Below are positions 1 through 8,521 of a DNA stretch of 30,257 nt, one piece after another. Both the position numbers and the translations under genes were made by a program. Where the stretch lies: assembly GCA_021648045.1 (NCBI GenBank), contig JAKITM010000022.1, forward strand, positions 1 to 30,257. The letters run 5' to 3'. Position 1 is the stretch's first letter, and every line of letters begins with the position of its first letter. The notes under the pieces were generated by a model. It saw only the letters and a program-made list of their open reading frames with translations. It ran no database searches and was not told where the DNA came from. This DNA comes from Lysobacterales bacterium (lineage in GTDB: Bacteria > Pseudomonadota > Gammaproteobacteria > Xanthomonadales > SZUA-36).

Positions 1-895
1 GACCATTCATTTGTACCCAAATCAGATGCTTCCATGCCCCTTCCATATAATCCAGCAGCCCCTGATCATCCAGCACTGCTCCTGCCGCGCCAATCAGTAC
101 ATTCCTCCAATTGGCAAAATTGTTCAAGTTTGTTGAAGTTGGATTGCCATTGCTATCTACAGCACTCGCAATCACGCTAACTTGCTGGGTTTTCACCGTT
201 TCTGCTATGGTCTTGACCCAACTCCGAAAAGAAGTCTTCTCGGCCGGATCCCAGCCAGCATAATCCCAAATCAAATCCGCCCCGTAAAAATACCCCGGCA
301 TGGTGATATACAACTCAATACTCACATTGTATTGAGGAGCCATCCTGGTTGCCGAGTTTATTGACCAGACCCGAACATAGTTGATTGCCTTTTCCGCATA
401 GGCGGCATCGCCGGTAAACGCATAAGCCAGCCCTAGATCCCGCACCGCATCGCCTAGGGCAATCGCGGCTATGTAATCTCCCCGGTTCTGAGCGGGGTTA
501 ATCTGACCAGAACGACAGTCAGGTGGAAGACCATCCACTGCGGTCCAACCACAATACGGGCTAGGGGTATGATATATATTGGTAGTTCTACCCTGGTAGG
601 TAACACTTAAATAGGGCTTGTTCGGGTCAACTGGCGCGTTTAACAGTGTATTAGCCGCTGTCATAACCTGAGTGTATGAACTAAACCAGGGCTCAGTTTC
701 TGCCGCAACCTTAGCTTTTATGCCATCAATTTCAGCTTGGTTGAGGTACATATTCGGATGCGGACCTGCCACAGCCATTTGGGAAAAAAACAAAGCTATA
801 ATTATGCTAAACAGCACATGCTTAAAACAGGAACAGTTTGCTTGGCCCTTACAGCATTTATTAATCAAGAGGGCTTTTTTAATTAAATAACTCAT
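1..895 (-). CDS. Alginate-lyase-like secreted polysaccharide lyase (partial, 3' end outside window)
   Basis: An open minus-strand frame runs from an ATG at 895 to the left edge without a stop (298 codons seen). The N-terminus has a basic, Cys-rich start, then a hydrophobic stretch (around FSIIIALFFSQMAVAG) that looks like a signal peptide cleaved after AVA. The mature part opens with HPNMYLNQAEIDGIKAKV and EPWFSSY, a pattern seen at the start of alginate-lyase-fold proteins (PF05426-like). Later come the helix-rich pieces AYAFTGDAAYAEKAINYV and NNFANWRNVLIGAAGAVLDD, the latter matching the Asn-rich, Trp-containing active-site region of that family. Such enzymes cleave uronate polysaccharides by beta-elimination in the periplasm or outside the cell. 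No Shine-Dalgarno is obvious before 895, so the true start may lie slightly downstream. Substrate cannot be read from the sequence, and a related heparinase-type alpha/alpha toroid lyase is the main alternative. Confidence 0.75.
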   Translation of the reverse strand, partial: MSYLIKKALLINKCCKGQANCSCFKHVLFSIIIALFFSQMAVAGPHPNMYLNQAEIDGIKAKVAAETEPWFSSYTQVMTAANTLLNAPVDPNKPYLSVTYQGRTTNIYHTPSPYCGWTAVDGLPPDCRSGQINPAQNRGDYIAAIALGDAVRDLGLAYAFTGDAAYAEKAINYVRVWSINSATRMAPQYNVSIELYITMPGYFYGADLIWDYAGWDPAEKTSFRSWVKTIAETVKTQQVSVIASAVDSNGNPTSTNLNNFANWRNVLIGAAGAVLDDQGLLDYMEGAWKHLIWVQMNG

Positions 896-1217
896 ACTTA
901 TATGTACTAATAATTGTATGTGGATTAAAGCTAGACAAATGTGTTGCCTGCAAGAGAATTAAGTCGGTAAATCAGCACGCGCTAAGTTGGCGTAGACCTG
1001 GCTGCTATATTGGAAACTGATACCAATAGTGATTTATTGATACCTCTAATCTAAGCAGATAATCCTTTATCTCCTATTTGCCTTATACTACCTTCCAGTG
1101 GTCATGGAGAATGGAATCTATATGCTCCTTCTTCAATAAGCGCTTGATACATAATACCAGTTAGCCAACAAGAGGGGCTACTCGCATACATTGCGTTATT
1201 ACGATAAGTTAAACTAT
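896..1217. other. Intergenic region between divergent lyase and TetR genes
   Basis: About 320 A+T-rich bases without a convincing gene on either strand. It must hold the promoters of both divergent genes. I see no clean palindrome that could be named as a TetR operator and no RNA gene. Confidence 0.4.
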
Positions 1218-1865
1218 ATGATTGATATACAAAGAAGAGTTCCCAAACAATCGCGCTCCATAGCAGTGGTAGATGCGATTCTAGAAGTTACTGCTCACAT
1301 TTTGCTGGAGAGTAAAGAGCAGGTTTTTACAACAAATCATATAGCTACTTTAGCAGGTGTGAGCATTGGTTCTCTTTATCAGTACTTCCCCAATAAGGAA
1401 TCAATAGTAGCCAAACTGGTAGGCTTGCATCAAGCGGAAGAATTTCGACGGATTTCTTCACTAATGACTAAAATACGTAAAAGCCGTACCTGCAAGAATA
1501 GCAAATCAGACCGAGAAAATAATATTCGCTTGGTTATGGAAGAATTTATTAGTGTGCATTCTGAAAACCTAGAGCTTGCGCGCATACTCCGCATACAGGC
1601 AAACAGTTTAGCCTACCCGGAACTATCGCAAAACACCGCTTCATTTCTTACCGAATTTTTGCATCCATTGCTGGATGAAGTAGATGGTTCTGATCTGCAT
1701 GATAATTATACTCGTGCCTATATTATTGCTAACTCTGTAGATTCGTTGATTCAAACAACATTAATAGATGAGCCGCTATTTTTTACACAACCGGAATTTA
1801 TTGATGAACTAGTAAACTTAAGCATGGGTTACCTGGGGCAATCGCAAGATTTTGGTAATGCATAA
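1218..1865 (+). CDS. TetR/AcrR-family transcriptional regulator
   Basis: The first 60 residues form a TetR-type helix-turn-helix: AILEVTAHILLESKEQVFTT followed by the recognition part IATLAGVSIGSLYQYFPNKE, close to the family consensus. The remaining ~150 residues are a helical ligand-binding and dimerisation domain with no recognisable specificity. I chose the ATG at 1218 (215 aa); an in-frame TTG at 1191 would add nine residues and has a purine-rich AGAGGGG about 15 bases upstream, so that start is possible. The gene stands alone: the lyase upstream is divergent, and downstream there is only a gene relic and the convergent copper operon. No effector or target can be assigned. The most likely targets are its own promoter or the divergent lyase. 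Confidence 0.9.
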   Translation: MIDIQRRVPKQSRSIAVVDAILEVTAHILLESKEQVFTTNHIATLAGVSIGSLYQYFPNKESIVAKLVGLHQAEEFRRISSLMTKIRKSRTCKNSKSDRENNIRLVMEEFISVHSENLELARILRIQANSLAYPELSQNTASFLTEFLHPLLDEVDGSDLHDNYTRAYIIANSVDSLIQTTLIDEPLFFTQPEFIDELVNLSMGYLGQSQDFGNA

Positions 1866-1879
1866 TAACCCTGATGAAA

Positions 1880-2044
1880 TGACTACTGTAGTTCGCAATA
1901 GGTTCCCGCACAGCTGTGCCTTCTTTCACAAATCCGCTAGCGTTTAATGATGGTTTTATCCAGAGCTTCATCGAGCAGCCACCACTGGGATGGCTCTAGT
2001 TCTTCAAACCAGAATTTCAATATCTCGGTATGTATAATGCCGCC
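1880..2044 (-). pseudogene. DUF924-family relic
   Basis: Reading the minus strand from about 2044 gives TEILKFWFEELEPSQWWLLD and then EALDKTIIKR. This resembles the start of DUF924 proteins (pattern ILDFWFGEL.P.QWF.KD..FD..I..RF). A TAG then interrupts the frame, and in the next frame the likeness continues as ADL, a TGA, then KKAQLCGNLLRT, matching the following DUF924 helix (DLH.KA..GEL..W). There is no proper start codon and the rest of the gene is absent. I read this as a frameshifted, truncated remnant between the TetR gene and copB. The family call is from memory of the consensus, so moderate confidence only. Confidence 0.5.
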
Positions 2045-2054
2045 TTTCTACAGT

Positions 2055-3062
2055 TTAGAACCAGAAACGCAATCCGGCAACAACCCGTGTATCTTTGGTA
2101 TCCTGGCCTGCGGCGCGTGCCAGGTCAGCAGTTTTGCCGAATTTCCCTGTCCACTCAAGCCCAATATAAGGGGCGAATTCACGCCGGAACTCGTAGCGCA
2201 GGCGCAGTCCGGCTGAAGCTTCGGAGAGTCCAGAGCCGATCCCCAGGCGGAGGTCGTCTTTACCGTACAACCCAACTTCAATGCGGGGCTGCAAGATCAG
2301 TTTTTGGGTGAGTAGAATTTCATATTCAGCTTCCATGCTAAGCGCGGTTCTTCCTTGCTGGCCTATATACCCGGTAATATCTACTTCAAACCAGTAGGGT
2401 GCTAGCCCCTGAATTCCAAAGGCCAACCAGCTACGGTCTGGGCCTTCGCCGTTGTCGTAACGAATGCCGAGCTGGGTGTCCCAGAATGTTGACAGGGCGC
2501 GGCCCCAGAGCAACTCGGTACTGGCCTCTTCCAGTGAGCCAGACGCAACACTGCCCTCGGCCTTCAATACCAGACGGTTGTAGTCACGGCCAAACCAGGC
2601 TTGCAGGCCATAGTTTACCGAGGTGTTGCCGGAACCATTCGCCACCTCAAGCCGGTCGACCAAAAACAAGTTGAAATTATATTCATCCGCCAGTACCAGC
2701 CGCTGATCTTTGGTGCCAATGGTATAGCCACCAGAATAGGCGTGTGGATCGCGGGCATTGTCGGGGGCTGGGCCGCCTTGCATAGAACCCTGGCTCATTT
2801 CCTGCATCTCTGGGTTTTCATCTCCCATCTGCATTTGGCTATGATCCATTTCCTCGTCACCCGAGCTTTCATCCCCCATTGGCATCTGGCTATGATCCAC
2901 TTCCTCTGCATCCGGGTTTTCATCCCCCATCTGCATCTTGCTGTGATCCATCTCGGACATAGGCTTATCTTCAGCGGCCCAGGTGATGGTATTTATGCCC
3001 AGCAATACCACCCAAATTAGAGTGAGCAGGTGAAATTTGATTGATAGCTTTTGCCAGCTCAT
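2055..3062 (-). CDS. copB: Copper resistance protein B (outer-membrane, Met-rich N-terminus)
   Basis: A 335-aa protein with an N-terminal signal peptide (hydrophobic residues about 11-29, ending TWAAE). Next is a His/Met/Asp-rich segment containing three tandem 17-residue repeats (residues 38-54, 55-71, 72-88) built on the motif MDHSQMQMGDE, suited to binding copper. From about residue 105 it matches the CopB/PcoB outer-membrane beta-barrel: DEYNFNLFLVDRLE, ALSTFWDTQLGIRYDNGEGP, GLRLRYEFRREFAPYIGLEW, and a terminal aromatic strand VVAGLRFWF. CopB is thought to work with CopA in periplasmic copper sequestration or export. The start codon overlaps the copA stop by four bases (ATGA), showing translational coupling. 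It is the last gene of the operon. Confidence 0.96.
   Translation of the reverse strand: MSWQKLSIKFHLLTLIWVVLLGINTITWAAEDKPMSEMDHSKMQMGDENPDAEEVDHSQMPMGDESSGDEEMDHSQMQMGDENPEMQEMSQGSMQGGPAPDNARDPHAYSGGYTIGTKDQRLVLADEYNFNLFLVDRLEVANGSGNTSVNYGLQAWFGRDYNRLVLKAEGSVASGSLEEASTELLWGRALSTFWDTQLGIRYDNGEGPDRSWLAFGIQGLAPYWFEVDITGYIGQQGRTALSMEAEYEILLTQKLILQPRIEVGLYGKDDLRLGIGSGLSEASAGLRLRYEFRREFAPYIGLEWTGKFGKTADLARAAGQDTKDTRVVAGLRFWF
2799..2951 (-). repeat. Three 51-bp tandem repeats in copB coding a Met/His-rich motif
   Basis: Three in-frame copies of a 51-bp unit encode MDHSKMQMGDENPDAEE, VDHSQMPMGDESSGDEE and MDHSQMQMGDENPEMQE. Copies 1 and 3 are closest. Each carries one His and two to three Met residues, a likely Cu-binding array. 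Repeat number could vary by slippage or recombination. Confidence 0.9.
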
Positions 3063-4807
3063 GCCACTACCACCTCGCGGAACATGCCCGCATCCATGTG
3101 GTAAAGCAGATGACAGTGCCAGGCCCAGCGCCCAAGTGCATCAGCGGTGACCAGAAAACTAACCCGTTGGGCAGGTTGAACCGATACCGTGTGGCGCCGT
3201 GCTAAAAACTCGCCATCGGCAGACTCCACATCACTCCACATACCATGCAGGTGCATAGGGTGGGTCATCATGGTGTCGTTGTGCAAAATTACCCTTAAGC
3301 GTTCACCATAGGGGAAATGCACAGGGGTAGACTTGCCAAACTCTAGGCCATCAAGTGACCAGGTATAGCGTTCCATATTGCCGGTTAAGTGCAATTCTAT
3401 GTCGCGTGCCGGCTCTCGTGGATCGGGGTTTTGTCCGGGGGTATGGATGTCGGCATAAGTGAGTACCCGCCGACCATTATTTCGCAGGCCTATGCCGGGG
3501 TCATCCAAGTTGGTGCGCGGGGTATCCACGCGCATATCCACACTTGGGCCATATTCGGTACTGGCATGGCGCACATGGACTTTGTTGCTGCCCATATTCA
3601 TGCTGCTGTGATCCATGCCAGCCATCGCGCCACCTGCTGCCATGCTGCCCATCATATCCGCCATGGTTAGCCACTCGGGTTCATCCACCGCTGGCACTGG
3701 CGCACTTAATCCACGCCGGGTTGCCAGAGTGCCACGGGCGTAGCCGGTGCGTCCAAGAGATTGGGCAAAAATAGTATAGGTTTCATCTTTAGGGCTAACG
3801 ATAACATCGTAAGTCTCGCCCGGGCCACAGCGGAATTCATCCACGGTTACCGGCTCTATATCTTGGCCATCAACATGCACAACGGTCATTTCCAGGCCTG
3901 GAATTCGGACATCGAAAAAGGTCTGGGTGCCGCTGCTAAGGAAGCGTAAACGCACTCTCTCACCGGGGTTAAATAGCCCAGTCCAGTTGGCGGCAGGAGT
4001 GCTGCCATTCATAAGATAGGTATAAGTGTAAGCGGAAACATCTGCCAAATCAGCCGGGCTCATACGCATCTGATTCCACATTTTTCGCTTACTTAGCGCA
4101 GTGCCTACTCCAAGTTCAGCAGCGTCTTGGAAAAAGTCCAGGGCCGTAGGCGCGTTAAAGTTGAAATAGTCACTTTGTTTTTTTAGCTTTTTGAACACCG
4201 TCATGGGTGCTTCATCGGTCCAGTCAGAAAGCTGCACTATGTAGTCGCGATCGACACGAATATGCTCGCCACCTCGCGGTTCGATAATGATGGCGCCATA
4301 CATCCCGGTTTGTTCCTGAAAAGCACTGTGGGAGTGGTACCAATAGGTGCCAGCCTGCTCTACCTTAAAGCGATAGGTGAAGGTCGAGCCGGGCGGGATG
4401 CCGGGAAAACTAATGCCAGGAACCCCATCCATCTGATAAGGCAAAAGGATGCCATGCCAGTGGATGGAGGTCGATACGCTCATTTGATTGGTAACCCGAA
4501 TGGTGACTGTATCTCCCTCGCGCCAACGCAAAGTGGGCGATGGAATAGTGCCGTTTACGGTAGTTGCCATGCGGGGCTTGCCGGTAACATTAATGGCGGT
4601 TTCAGCGACTACCAGGTTAAACTCGGTGCCGCTAAGTACAGGCGCGGTACCGGTTGCAGTTGTCGCAGATGTTTGCTGGGCCCAACTTGGCGGCGATAAA
4701 CCTACTAGCACTCCGCCAGCCGCCAGCCCCTGAACAAAATGCCGGCGTGATTTATCAGGGGTCAGCCCGGTGGGTAATATCAGTGAGTTAGAGCCTTTTG
4801 GTCGCAT
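3059..4807 (-). CDS. copA: Copper-resistance multicopper oxidase CopA (Tat-exported)
   Basis: A 582-aa multicopper oxidase of the PcoA/CopA family. The N-terminus has a twin-arginine signal (RRHFVQGLAAGGVLVG, RR at 21-22) ending at SWAQ, so it is exported folded to the periplasm. Copper-ligand motifs are all present: HWHG (116-119), WYHSH (156-160), HPMHLHG (about 516-522) and HCHLLYHMDAGM (from 564), covering type 1, 2 and 3 sites. A Met-rich loop around GSMAAGGAMAGMDHSSMNMG is typical of copper-handling members. The protein is thought to oxidise Cu(I) and bind copper in the periplasm. It lies 11 bases after the DUF411 gene and overlaps copB by four bases. No copC or copD follows. Confidence 0.97.
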   Translation of the reverse strand: MRPKGSNSLILPTGLTPDKSRRHFVQGLAAGGVLVGLSPPSWAQQTSATTATGTAPVLSGTEFNLVVAETAINVTGKPRMATTVNGTIPSPTLRWREGDTVTIRVTNQMSVSTSIHWHGILLPYQMDGVPGISFPGIPPGSTFTYRFKVEQAGTYWYHSHSAFQEQTGMYGAIIIEPRGGEHIRVDRDYIVQLSDWTDEAPMTVFKKLKKQSDYFNFNAPTALDFFQDAAELGVGTALSKRKMWNQMRMSPADLADVSAYTYTYLMNGSTPAANWTGLFNPGERVRLRFLSSGTQTFFDVRIPGLEMTVVHVDGQDIEPVTVDEFRCGPGETYDVIVSPKDETYTIFAQSLGRTGYARGTLATRRGLSAPVPAVDEPEWLTMADMMGSMAAGGAMAGMDHSSMNMGSNKVHVRHASTEYGPSVDMRVDTPRTNLDDPGIGLRNNGRRVLTYADIHTPGQNPDPREPARDIELHLTGNMERYTWSLDGLEFGKSTPVHFPYGERLRVILHNDTMMTHPMHLHGMWSDVESADGEFLARRHTVSVQPAQRVSFLVTADALGRWAWHCHLLYHMDAGMFREVVVA

Positions 4808-4818
4808 AAAAACTTCCC

Positions 4819-5316
4819 TTAGTACTTGGTAAACACCGTGGTATTGCCATCGCGGTCAAACGATAATACATCATAGCCTTTTGGTTGCTCGCCCGGAGCT
4901 TGCATGCCAGGAGAATGGCGTGGCATACCGGGGGCAGTCAAGCCGACTGTTTGTGGCTTTTCTTTCAATAGTCGCCGAATGTCTGCGGCTGGTACATGGC
5001 CTTCAATAACATAACCACCAATAGTGGCAGTATGGCAGGAGGCTAAGTGGGGCTTGAGCCCGAAGGATTGCTTGACGCTGTTCATATCGTCGGAACTATG
5101 CGAGCTAACTTTGAAGCCGTCTTTCTCAAGTACCTCAATCCAGCGGTGGCAGCAACTACAAGTGGGGGAGCTATATACTGTAATTTCAAGTGCTTCTTGC
5201 GCCGCGGCAGTGGTTTCTTTTGCATACACGCTCGAGCCTGCCGCGAATGCGAGAATAGTCAGCAAAGCCAGTTTGGCGAAGAAAGAAGTTCGGAGTAATG
5301 GGTTTGATTTAGTCAT
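4819..5316 (-). CDS. DUF411 metal-binding periplasmic protein
   Basis: A 165-aa protein with an N-terminal signal peptide (LALLTILAFAAGSSVYA). The body matches the DUF411 family: VYSSPTCSCCHRWIEVLEKD has the characteristic thioredoxin-like CxCC cluster, followed by PHLASCHTATIGGYVIEGHV and ADIRRLL. The C-terminal part GMPRHSPGMQ plus YDVLSFDRDGNTTVF is also typical. Family members are found beside copper and other metal resistance genes and are presumed to bind metal through the Cys cluster and the Cys/His of SCHT. An AAGGAA Shine-Dalgarno lies upstream of the ATG. It is the first gene of the copper operon and shares its mRNA with copA and copB. Confidence 0.93.
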   Translation of the reverse strand: MTKSNPLLRTSFFAKLALLTILAFAAGSSVYAKETTAAAQEALEITVYSSPTCSCCHRWIEVLEKDGFKVSSHSSDDMNSVKQSFGLKPHLASCHTATIGGYVIEGHVPAADIRRLLKEKPQTVGLTAPGMPRHSPGMQAPGEQPKGYDVLSFDRDGNTTVFTKY

Positions 5317-5652
5317 GCGAATATTCCTTAAATAGATATGTATGGGTTCAGATCCACTGGTATGACCACAGTTTAACCAATTCTATCCATGCTTGAGTCA
5401 TTTACTTGGTTTTGGATTGGTTTTTTGGTTCAACCCCAAAGTGGTTAATGGAAAGGCCATTCAAAGCTCGGCAATTCAAACCCTAGAGTTTAAACTGGAA
5501 AACTGAGTGCTTTTAGCATATTAGAGCAGGAGTCGTCTTGTGAGTAAATCTTTCCGACCCTGAGGGCACACGCACTGCCAGAAACATGGTAAAAGCTGGG
5601 TAATTGCGGTATATTCTTCTACGGTTTTTGTAGACTAATATAGTGTTTCAAA
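5317..5652. other. Intergenic region upstream of copper operon and riboswitch
   Basis: No gene is seen. It must contain the minus-strand promoter of the copper operon and the plus-strand promoter of the thiamine unit. Symmetric sites noted: TGGT-ATG-ACCA at 5358-5368 and the 10-bp palindrome AGTTTAAACT at 5487-5496. A copper regulator site was not recognised with confidence, and no copR/copS or cueR gene is in the window. Confidence 0.35.
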
Positions 5653-5747
5653 AACAGCCCGGGGGTGGCCTATTCGCCTGAGATCTCAGTACCAGTGAGA
5701 AACCCTATGAACCTGATCCAGTTAATGCTGGCGTAGGGACAGGCGAA
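5653..5747 (+). promoter_or_regulatory. TPP (THI-box) riboswitch
   Basis: The conserved thiamine-pyrophosphate aptamer core is present. GGGGGT at 5661-5666 pairs with ACCCT at 5702-5706 (P2), the J3/2 element TGAGA lies at 5696-5700, and the P4/P5 arm CCTGATCCAG, TTAATGCTGG, CGTAGGGA spans 5712-5739. The outer P1 is weak here (GCC/GGC). In front of a TonB-dependent receptor and a PnuC-type permease, the expected function is to shut off thiamine uptake when TPP is plentiful. Confidence 0.96.
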
Positions 5748-5814
5748 CAAACACAGCTATATAATGTGTAGACCGTTGTTGGTCTCAAATAAACATTTTA
5801 TAGGGTTTTCCCTG

Positions 5815-5836
5815 TCCTTTTTTGAATAAAAAAGGA
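5815..5836 (+). promoter_or_regulatory. Shine-Dalgarno-sequestering hairpin (riboswitch expression platform)
   Basis: TCCTTTTTT at 5815-5823 is perfectly complementary to AAAAAAGGA at 5828-5836, with a four-base loop GAAT. The right arm contains the Shine-Dalgarno AAGGA (5832-5836), six bases before the ATG at 5843. This would hide the ribosome site and so act as a translational off-switch. A short AGGG-TTTT-CCCT hairpin (5802-5813) just before the T-rich stretch could also give weak termination. Confidence 0.65.
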
Positions 5837-5842
5837 TTTTCT

Positions 5843-7918
5843 ATGTACCGTATTACCCCTGTTATAGGCCTGCTGCTCTTTGCAGTTAGTAGTGCTGATG
5901 CCGAAACCGAAAGCGAGGATAAACTGGAGCTTGATCCGATAATCGTTAGCGCCGACCTGCGTGAGATCAGCCAATATGAGATCCCCGCGAGTGTCTCTGT
6001 ATTAAGCACCGAAGACCTTCAGAATCGTGGCGCAACTCATTTTGAAGATGTTATCCAGGAGCTACCCAATGTTACTTTTTCCGGGCAGAGCTCACGCCCA
6101 CGACATATTCAAATTCGCGGCATTGGTGAGCGGGATGAATATACCGGCCGACCCAATTCAAGTGTAGGTTTTGCCATTGATGATATTGATTTCAGCGGTA
6201 TCGGCATGGCGGGAAACTTATTTGATGTTAAACAAGTTGAAGTGCTGCGTGGCCCGCAGGGAACCCGTTATGGGGCCAATGCGCTTGCCGGGTTAATCAA
6301 TATTGTAACCGCTGATGCAACCCCCTGGCGCGAAAGTATGTTGGAGCTCACTGCCGGCGACTATGGTTTAACTGAAGTAGGGCTAATGACCAGCGGCGCT
6401 TTTAAAGAAGGTGAAGATGACAGCCCGCTTTATCGGTTTTCATTATTCAAACACGATAGCGACGGTTATTATAAAAATGCATATCTTGGTAAAAACGACA
6501 CCAATGGCCGCGATGAACTAAGCCTGCGCGGCAAACTTCGTTTCACCCCGAATGACAACACCCGTATTGATATCACGCTACTACATGCCAATCTTAATAA
6601 CGGCTATGATGCCTGGTCGCTGGATAACAGTTTTACAACGCTTTCAGACCAGCCCGGTAAAGATACCCAGCAATCCACAGCGGCTGCGGTTAAAGTCCAT
6701 TGGGATGGTAATGCCAATTTCACTGTAGTCAGCACCACCTCAGTGGCTGATTCAAAAATGCGCTTTGCTTATGACGGGGACTGGGCCTACCCCGGTTATC
6801 ACCCCAATGGCGATAATACTTATGCCTATAACAACGATAAAAATCGGGACACCATCAGTCAGGAGTTGCGCCTGGTCTCAAATGAGAATTCCAAGCTGTT
6901 CAATGACACTACGGACTGGCTGTTGGGGTTTTATGGGTTACGCCTAAATGAAGATAACCACACCACTGATAATTATGGTGCCAATCTAATCAGCGACTAC
7001 CGCAATACCCGCTTGGCGGTCTTTGCTCAGCTGGACTACCAACACACCGAATCACAACTATTAAGCGCCGGCCTGAGAGTCGAAAATCATGAGCTACGCT
7101 ATGTGGATAATAACGGCGAAAGTTTTAATCCTAATGAAAATTTGTGGGGCGGGCATATAAGTTTTACCCAGCAATTATCAGCACAACACAGCGCTTATGC
7201 CGCTGTTTCCAGAGGCTATAAGGGCGCGGGTTTTAATACGGGTTTAAGTAGTGGTGCTGATCCCGCCTTGCTGCGTTACCAGCAGGAAACAGCCCTGAAT
7301 TACGAACTTGGAATAAAGTCATTCAACCTAAATCACGCGCTAACAACCAGCATCAGTCTATTTTACATGCAACGGGATAATCCGCAGTTCAACGGCTATA
7401 CCTATGTGGGCAATAACTATGTGTACTTTACCGAAAACTTCGATAAGGCAACAAATTATGGGTTGGAAGCAGAATTCGACTGGCAGGCTAGTGATCATTG
7501 GAGTTTGTTTGGGTCCTTAGGCCTGCTCAACACCGATATTAGCGGTACTCCGGTAGCGGCCACATTTGAAGTAGAAAATCGAGAACAAGCGCATGCACCC
7601 AATTATCAATATTTACTGGGCGCACAGTACCGTTCGGAAAAAGGTTTGTTTGCCCGGCTCTCTGTTAATGGCTTAGACGCATTTTACTTCAGCAACTCAC
7701 ACTCACAAAAATCCTCGGCATATTCCTTGGTAAATGCTCGCATCGGCTATGAAACCAGCCAGTGGAGTGCGTTTTTATGGATACGCAACCTACTGGATGA
7801 AGAATACGCTACCCGGGGCTTTTTCTTTGCGAATGAACCCTCCTTTTCGATGGAAGAGGAATATATTCGACTGGGCGCACCCCGTCATTTTGGCGCGACC
7901 CTAAGGCTTTATTTCTAA
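5843..7918 (+). CDS. TonB-dependent outer-membrane receptor, probably for thiamine
   Basis: A 691-aa outer-membrane receptor. Signal peptide MYRITPVIGLLLFAVSSADA is followed by a TonB-box-like stretch (DPIIVSADL) and a plug domain: IPASVSVLSTEDLQNRGA, QIRGIGERDEY, then VEVLRGPQGTRYGANALAGL. The rest is a 22-strand type barrel ending in the typical aromatic terminus FGATLRLYF. The ATG at 5843 is chosen because AAGGA sits six bases upstream; a TTG at 5822 in the same frame lies inside the proposed regulatory hairpin. The TPP riboswitch in its leader and the directly abutting PnuT-like permease point to thiamine or a phosphate ester or precursor as substrate. Substrate is inferred from context, since TonB receptors cannot be typed from sequence alone. 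Confidence 0.93.
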   Translation: MYRITPVIGLLLFAVSSADAETESEDKLELDPIIVSADLREISQYEIPASVSVLSTEDLQNRGATHFEDVIQELPNVTFSGQSSRPRHIQIRGIGERDEYTGRPNSSVGFAIDDIDFSGIGMAGNLFDVKQVEVLRGPQGTRYGANALAGLINIVTADATPWRESMLELTAGDYGLTEVGLMTSGAFKEGEDDSPLYRFSLFKHDSDGYYKNAYLGKNDTNGRDELSLRGKLRFTPNDNTRIDITLLHANLNNGYDAWSLDNSFTTLSDQPGKDTQQSTAAAVKVHWDGNANFTVVSTTSVADSKMRFAYDGDWAYPGYHPNGDNTYAYNNDKNRDTISQELRLVSNENSKLFNDTTDWLLGFYGLRLNEDNHTTDNYGANLISDYRNTRLAVFAQLDYQHTESQLLSAGLRVENHELRYVDNNGESFNPNENLWGGHISFTQQLSAQHSAYAAVSRGYKGAGFNTGLSSGADPALLRYQQETALNYELGIKSFNLNHALTTSISLFYMQRDNPQFNGYTYVGNNYVYFTENFDKATNYGLEAEFDWQASDHWSLFGSLGLLNTDISGTPVAATFEVENREQAHAPNYQYLLGAQYRSEKGLFARLSVNGLDAFYFSNSHSQKSSAYSLVNARIGYETSQWSAFLWIRNLLDEEYATRGFFFANEPSFSMEEEYIRLGAPRHFGATLRLYF

Positions 7919-8521
7919 ATGGAATTAGAACAACTTATAGATGCCATGCTGGCCTTATCCGGCTGGGAAGTGTTAGCTTCTCTGCTGGGGGTTGTTTATG
8001 TGCTGTTGGCTGCAAAGGCATCGCAATGGTGTTGGCCGCTGGCATTTGTCAGCACACTAATTTATACCCTGCTGTTTTGGCAAGGCCAGCTGCCAATGCA
8101 GGCCTTGCTGAACTTCTACTATATGGCAATGGCAATTTATGGCTATTTGGTTTGGCGCAAGCATGGCAATGTTGAAGATAATGTAGCCATAAGCTCTTGG
8201 TCATGGCCCCGGCAAGTGGTATTTTTGCTAGTGGGAACACTAATAGCAATACTTGTAGCCCGATATTTGGAAGCAAGCGGTAACTCTCAAAGCCCCTATC
8301 TAGATGCCGGTGTGACCGTGTTTTCAGTGCTGAATACCTACCTTCTCACTCGCAAAATTCTGCAGAACTGGCTTTACTGGGTCATCATTGATGCTGCGGC
8401 GATCGTTCTTTATATACAAACTGGATATTACGCCACCGTTGTTATGTACGCTGTCTATTTAGTGTTGGCAATCGTGGGGTATGTAGCTTGGTTGAGGCTT
8501 TATCGCCAACCAACAAACTAG
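7919..8521 (+). CDS. pnuT: PnuC-family permease, thiamine-type (PnuT)
   Basis: A 200-aa integral inner-membrane protein with about seven hydrophobic segments, the usual size and topology of PnuC-type facilitators. The family signature near the C-terminus is clear: LTRKILQNWLYWVIIDAAAI (Trp pairs and Asp of the substrate site) and then YAVYLVLAIVGYVAWLRLY. The ATG begins at the base directly after the receptor's TAA, so the two genes are co-transcribed and probably coupled. PnuC proteins carry nicotinamide riboside, while members under THI-box control are thiamine carriers (PnuT). Thiamine specificity is inferred from the riboswitch. The stop overlaps the convergent kinase gene's stop by four bases (CTAG). 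Confidence 0.9.
   Translation: MELEQLIDAMLALSGWEVLASLLGVVYVLLAAKASQWCWPLAFVSTLIYTLLFWQGQLPMQALLNFYYMAMAIYGYLVWRKHGNVEDNVAISSWSWPRQVVFLLVGTLIAILVARYLEASGNSQSPYLDAGVTVFSVLNTYLLTRKILQNWLYWVIIDAAAIVLYIQTGYYATVVMYAVYLVLAIVGYVAWLRLYRQPTN

Noticed and set aside
2399..3020. Plus-strand frames opposite copB
   Set aside because: Shadows of the copB coding sequence; composition follows the repeats and no family is recognisable.
5802..5823. Strong intrinsic terminator in the riboswitch platform
   Set aside because: AGGG-TTTT-CCCT is only a 4-bp stem and does not abut the T run; the SD-sequestering hairpin is a better explanation.
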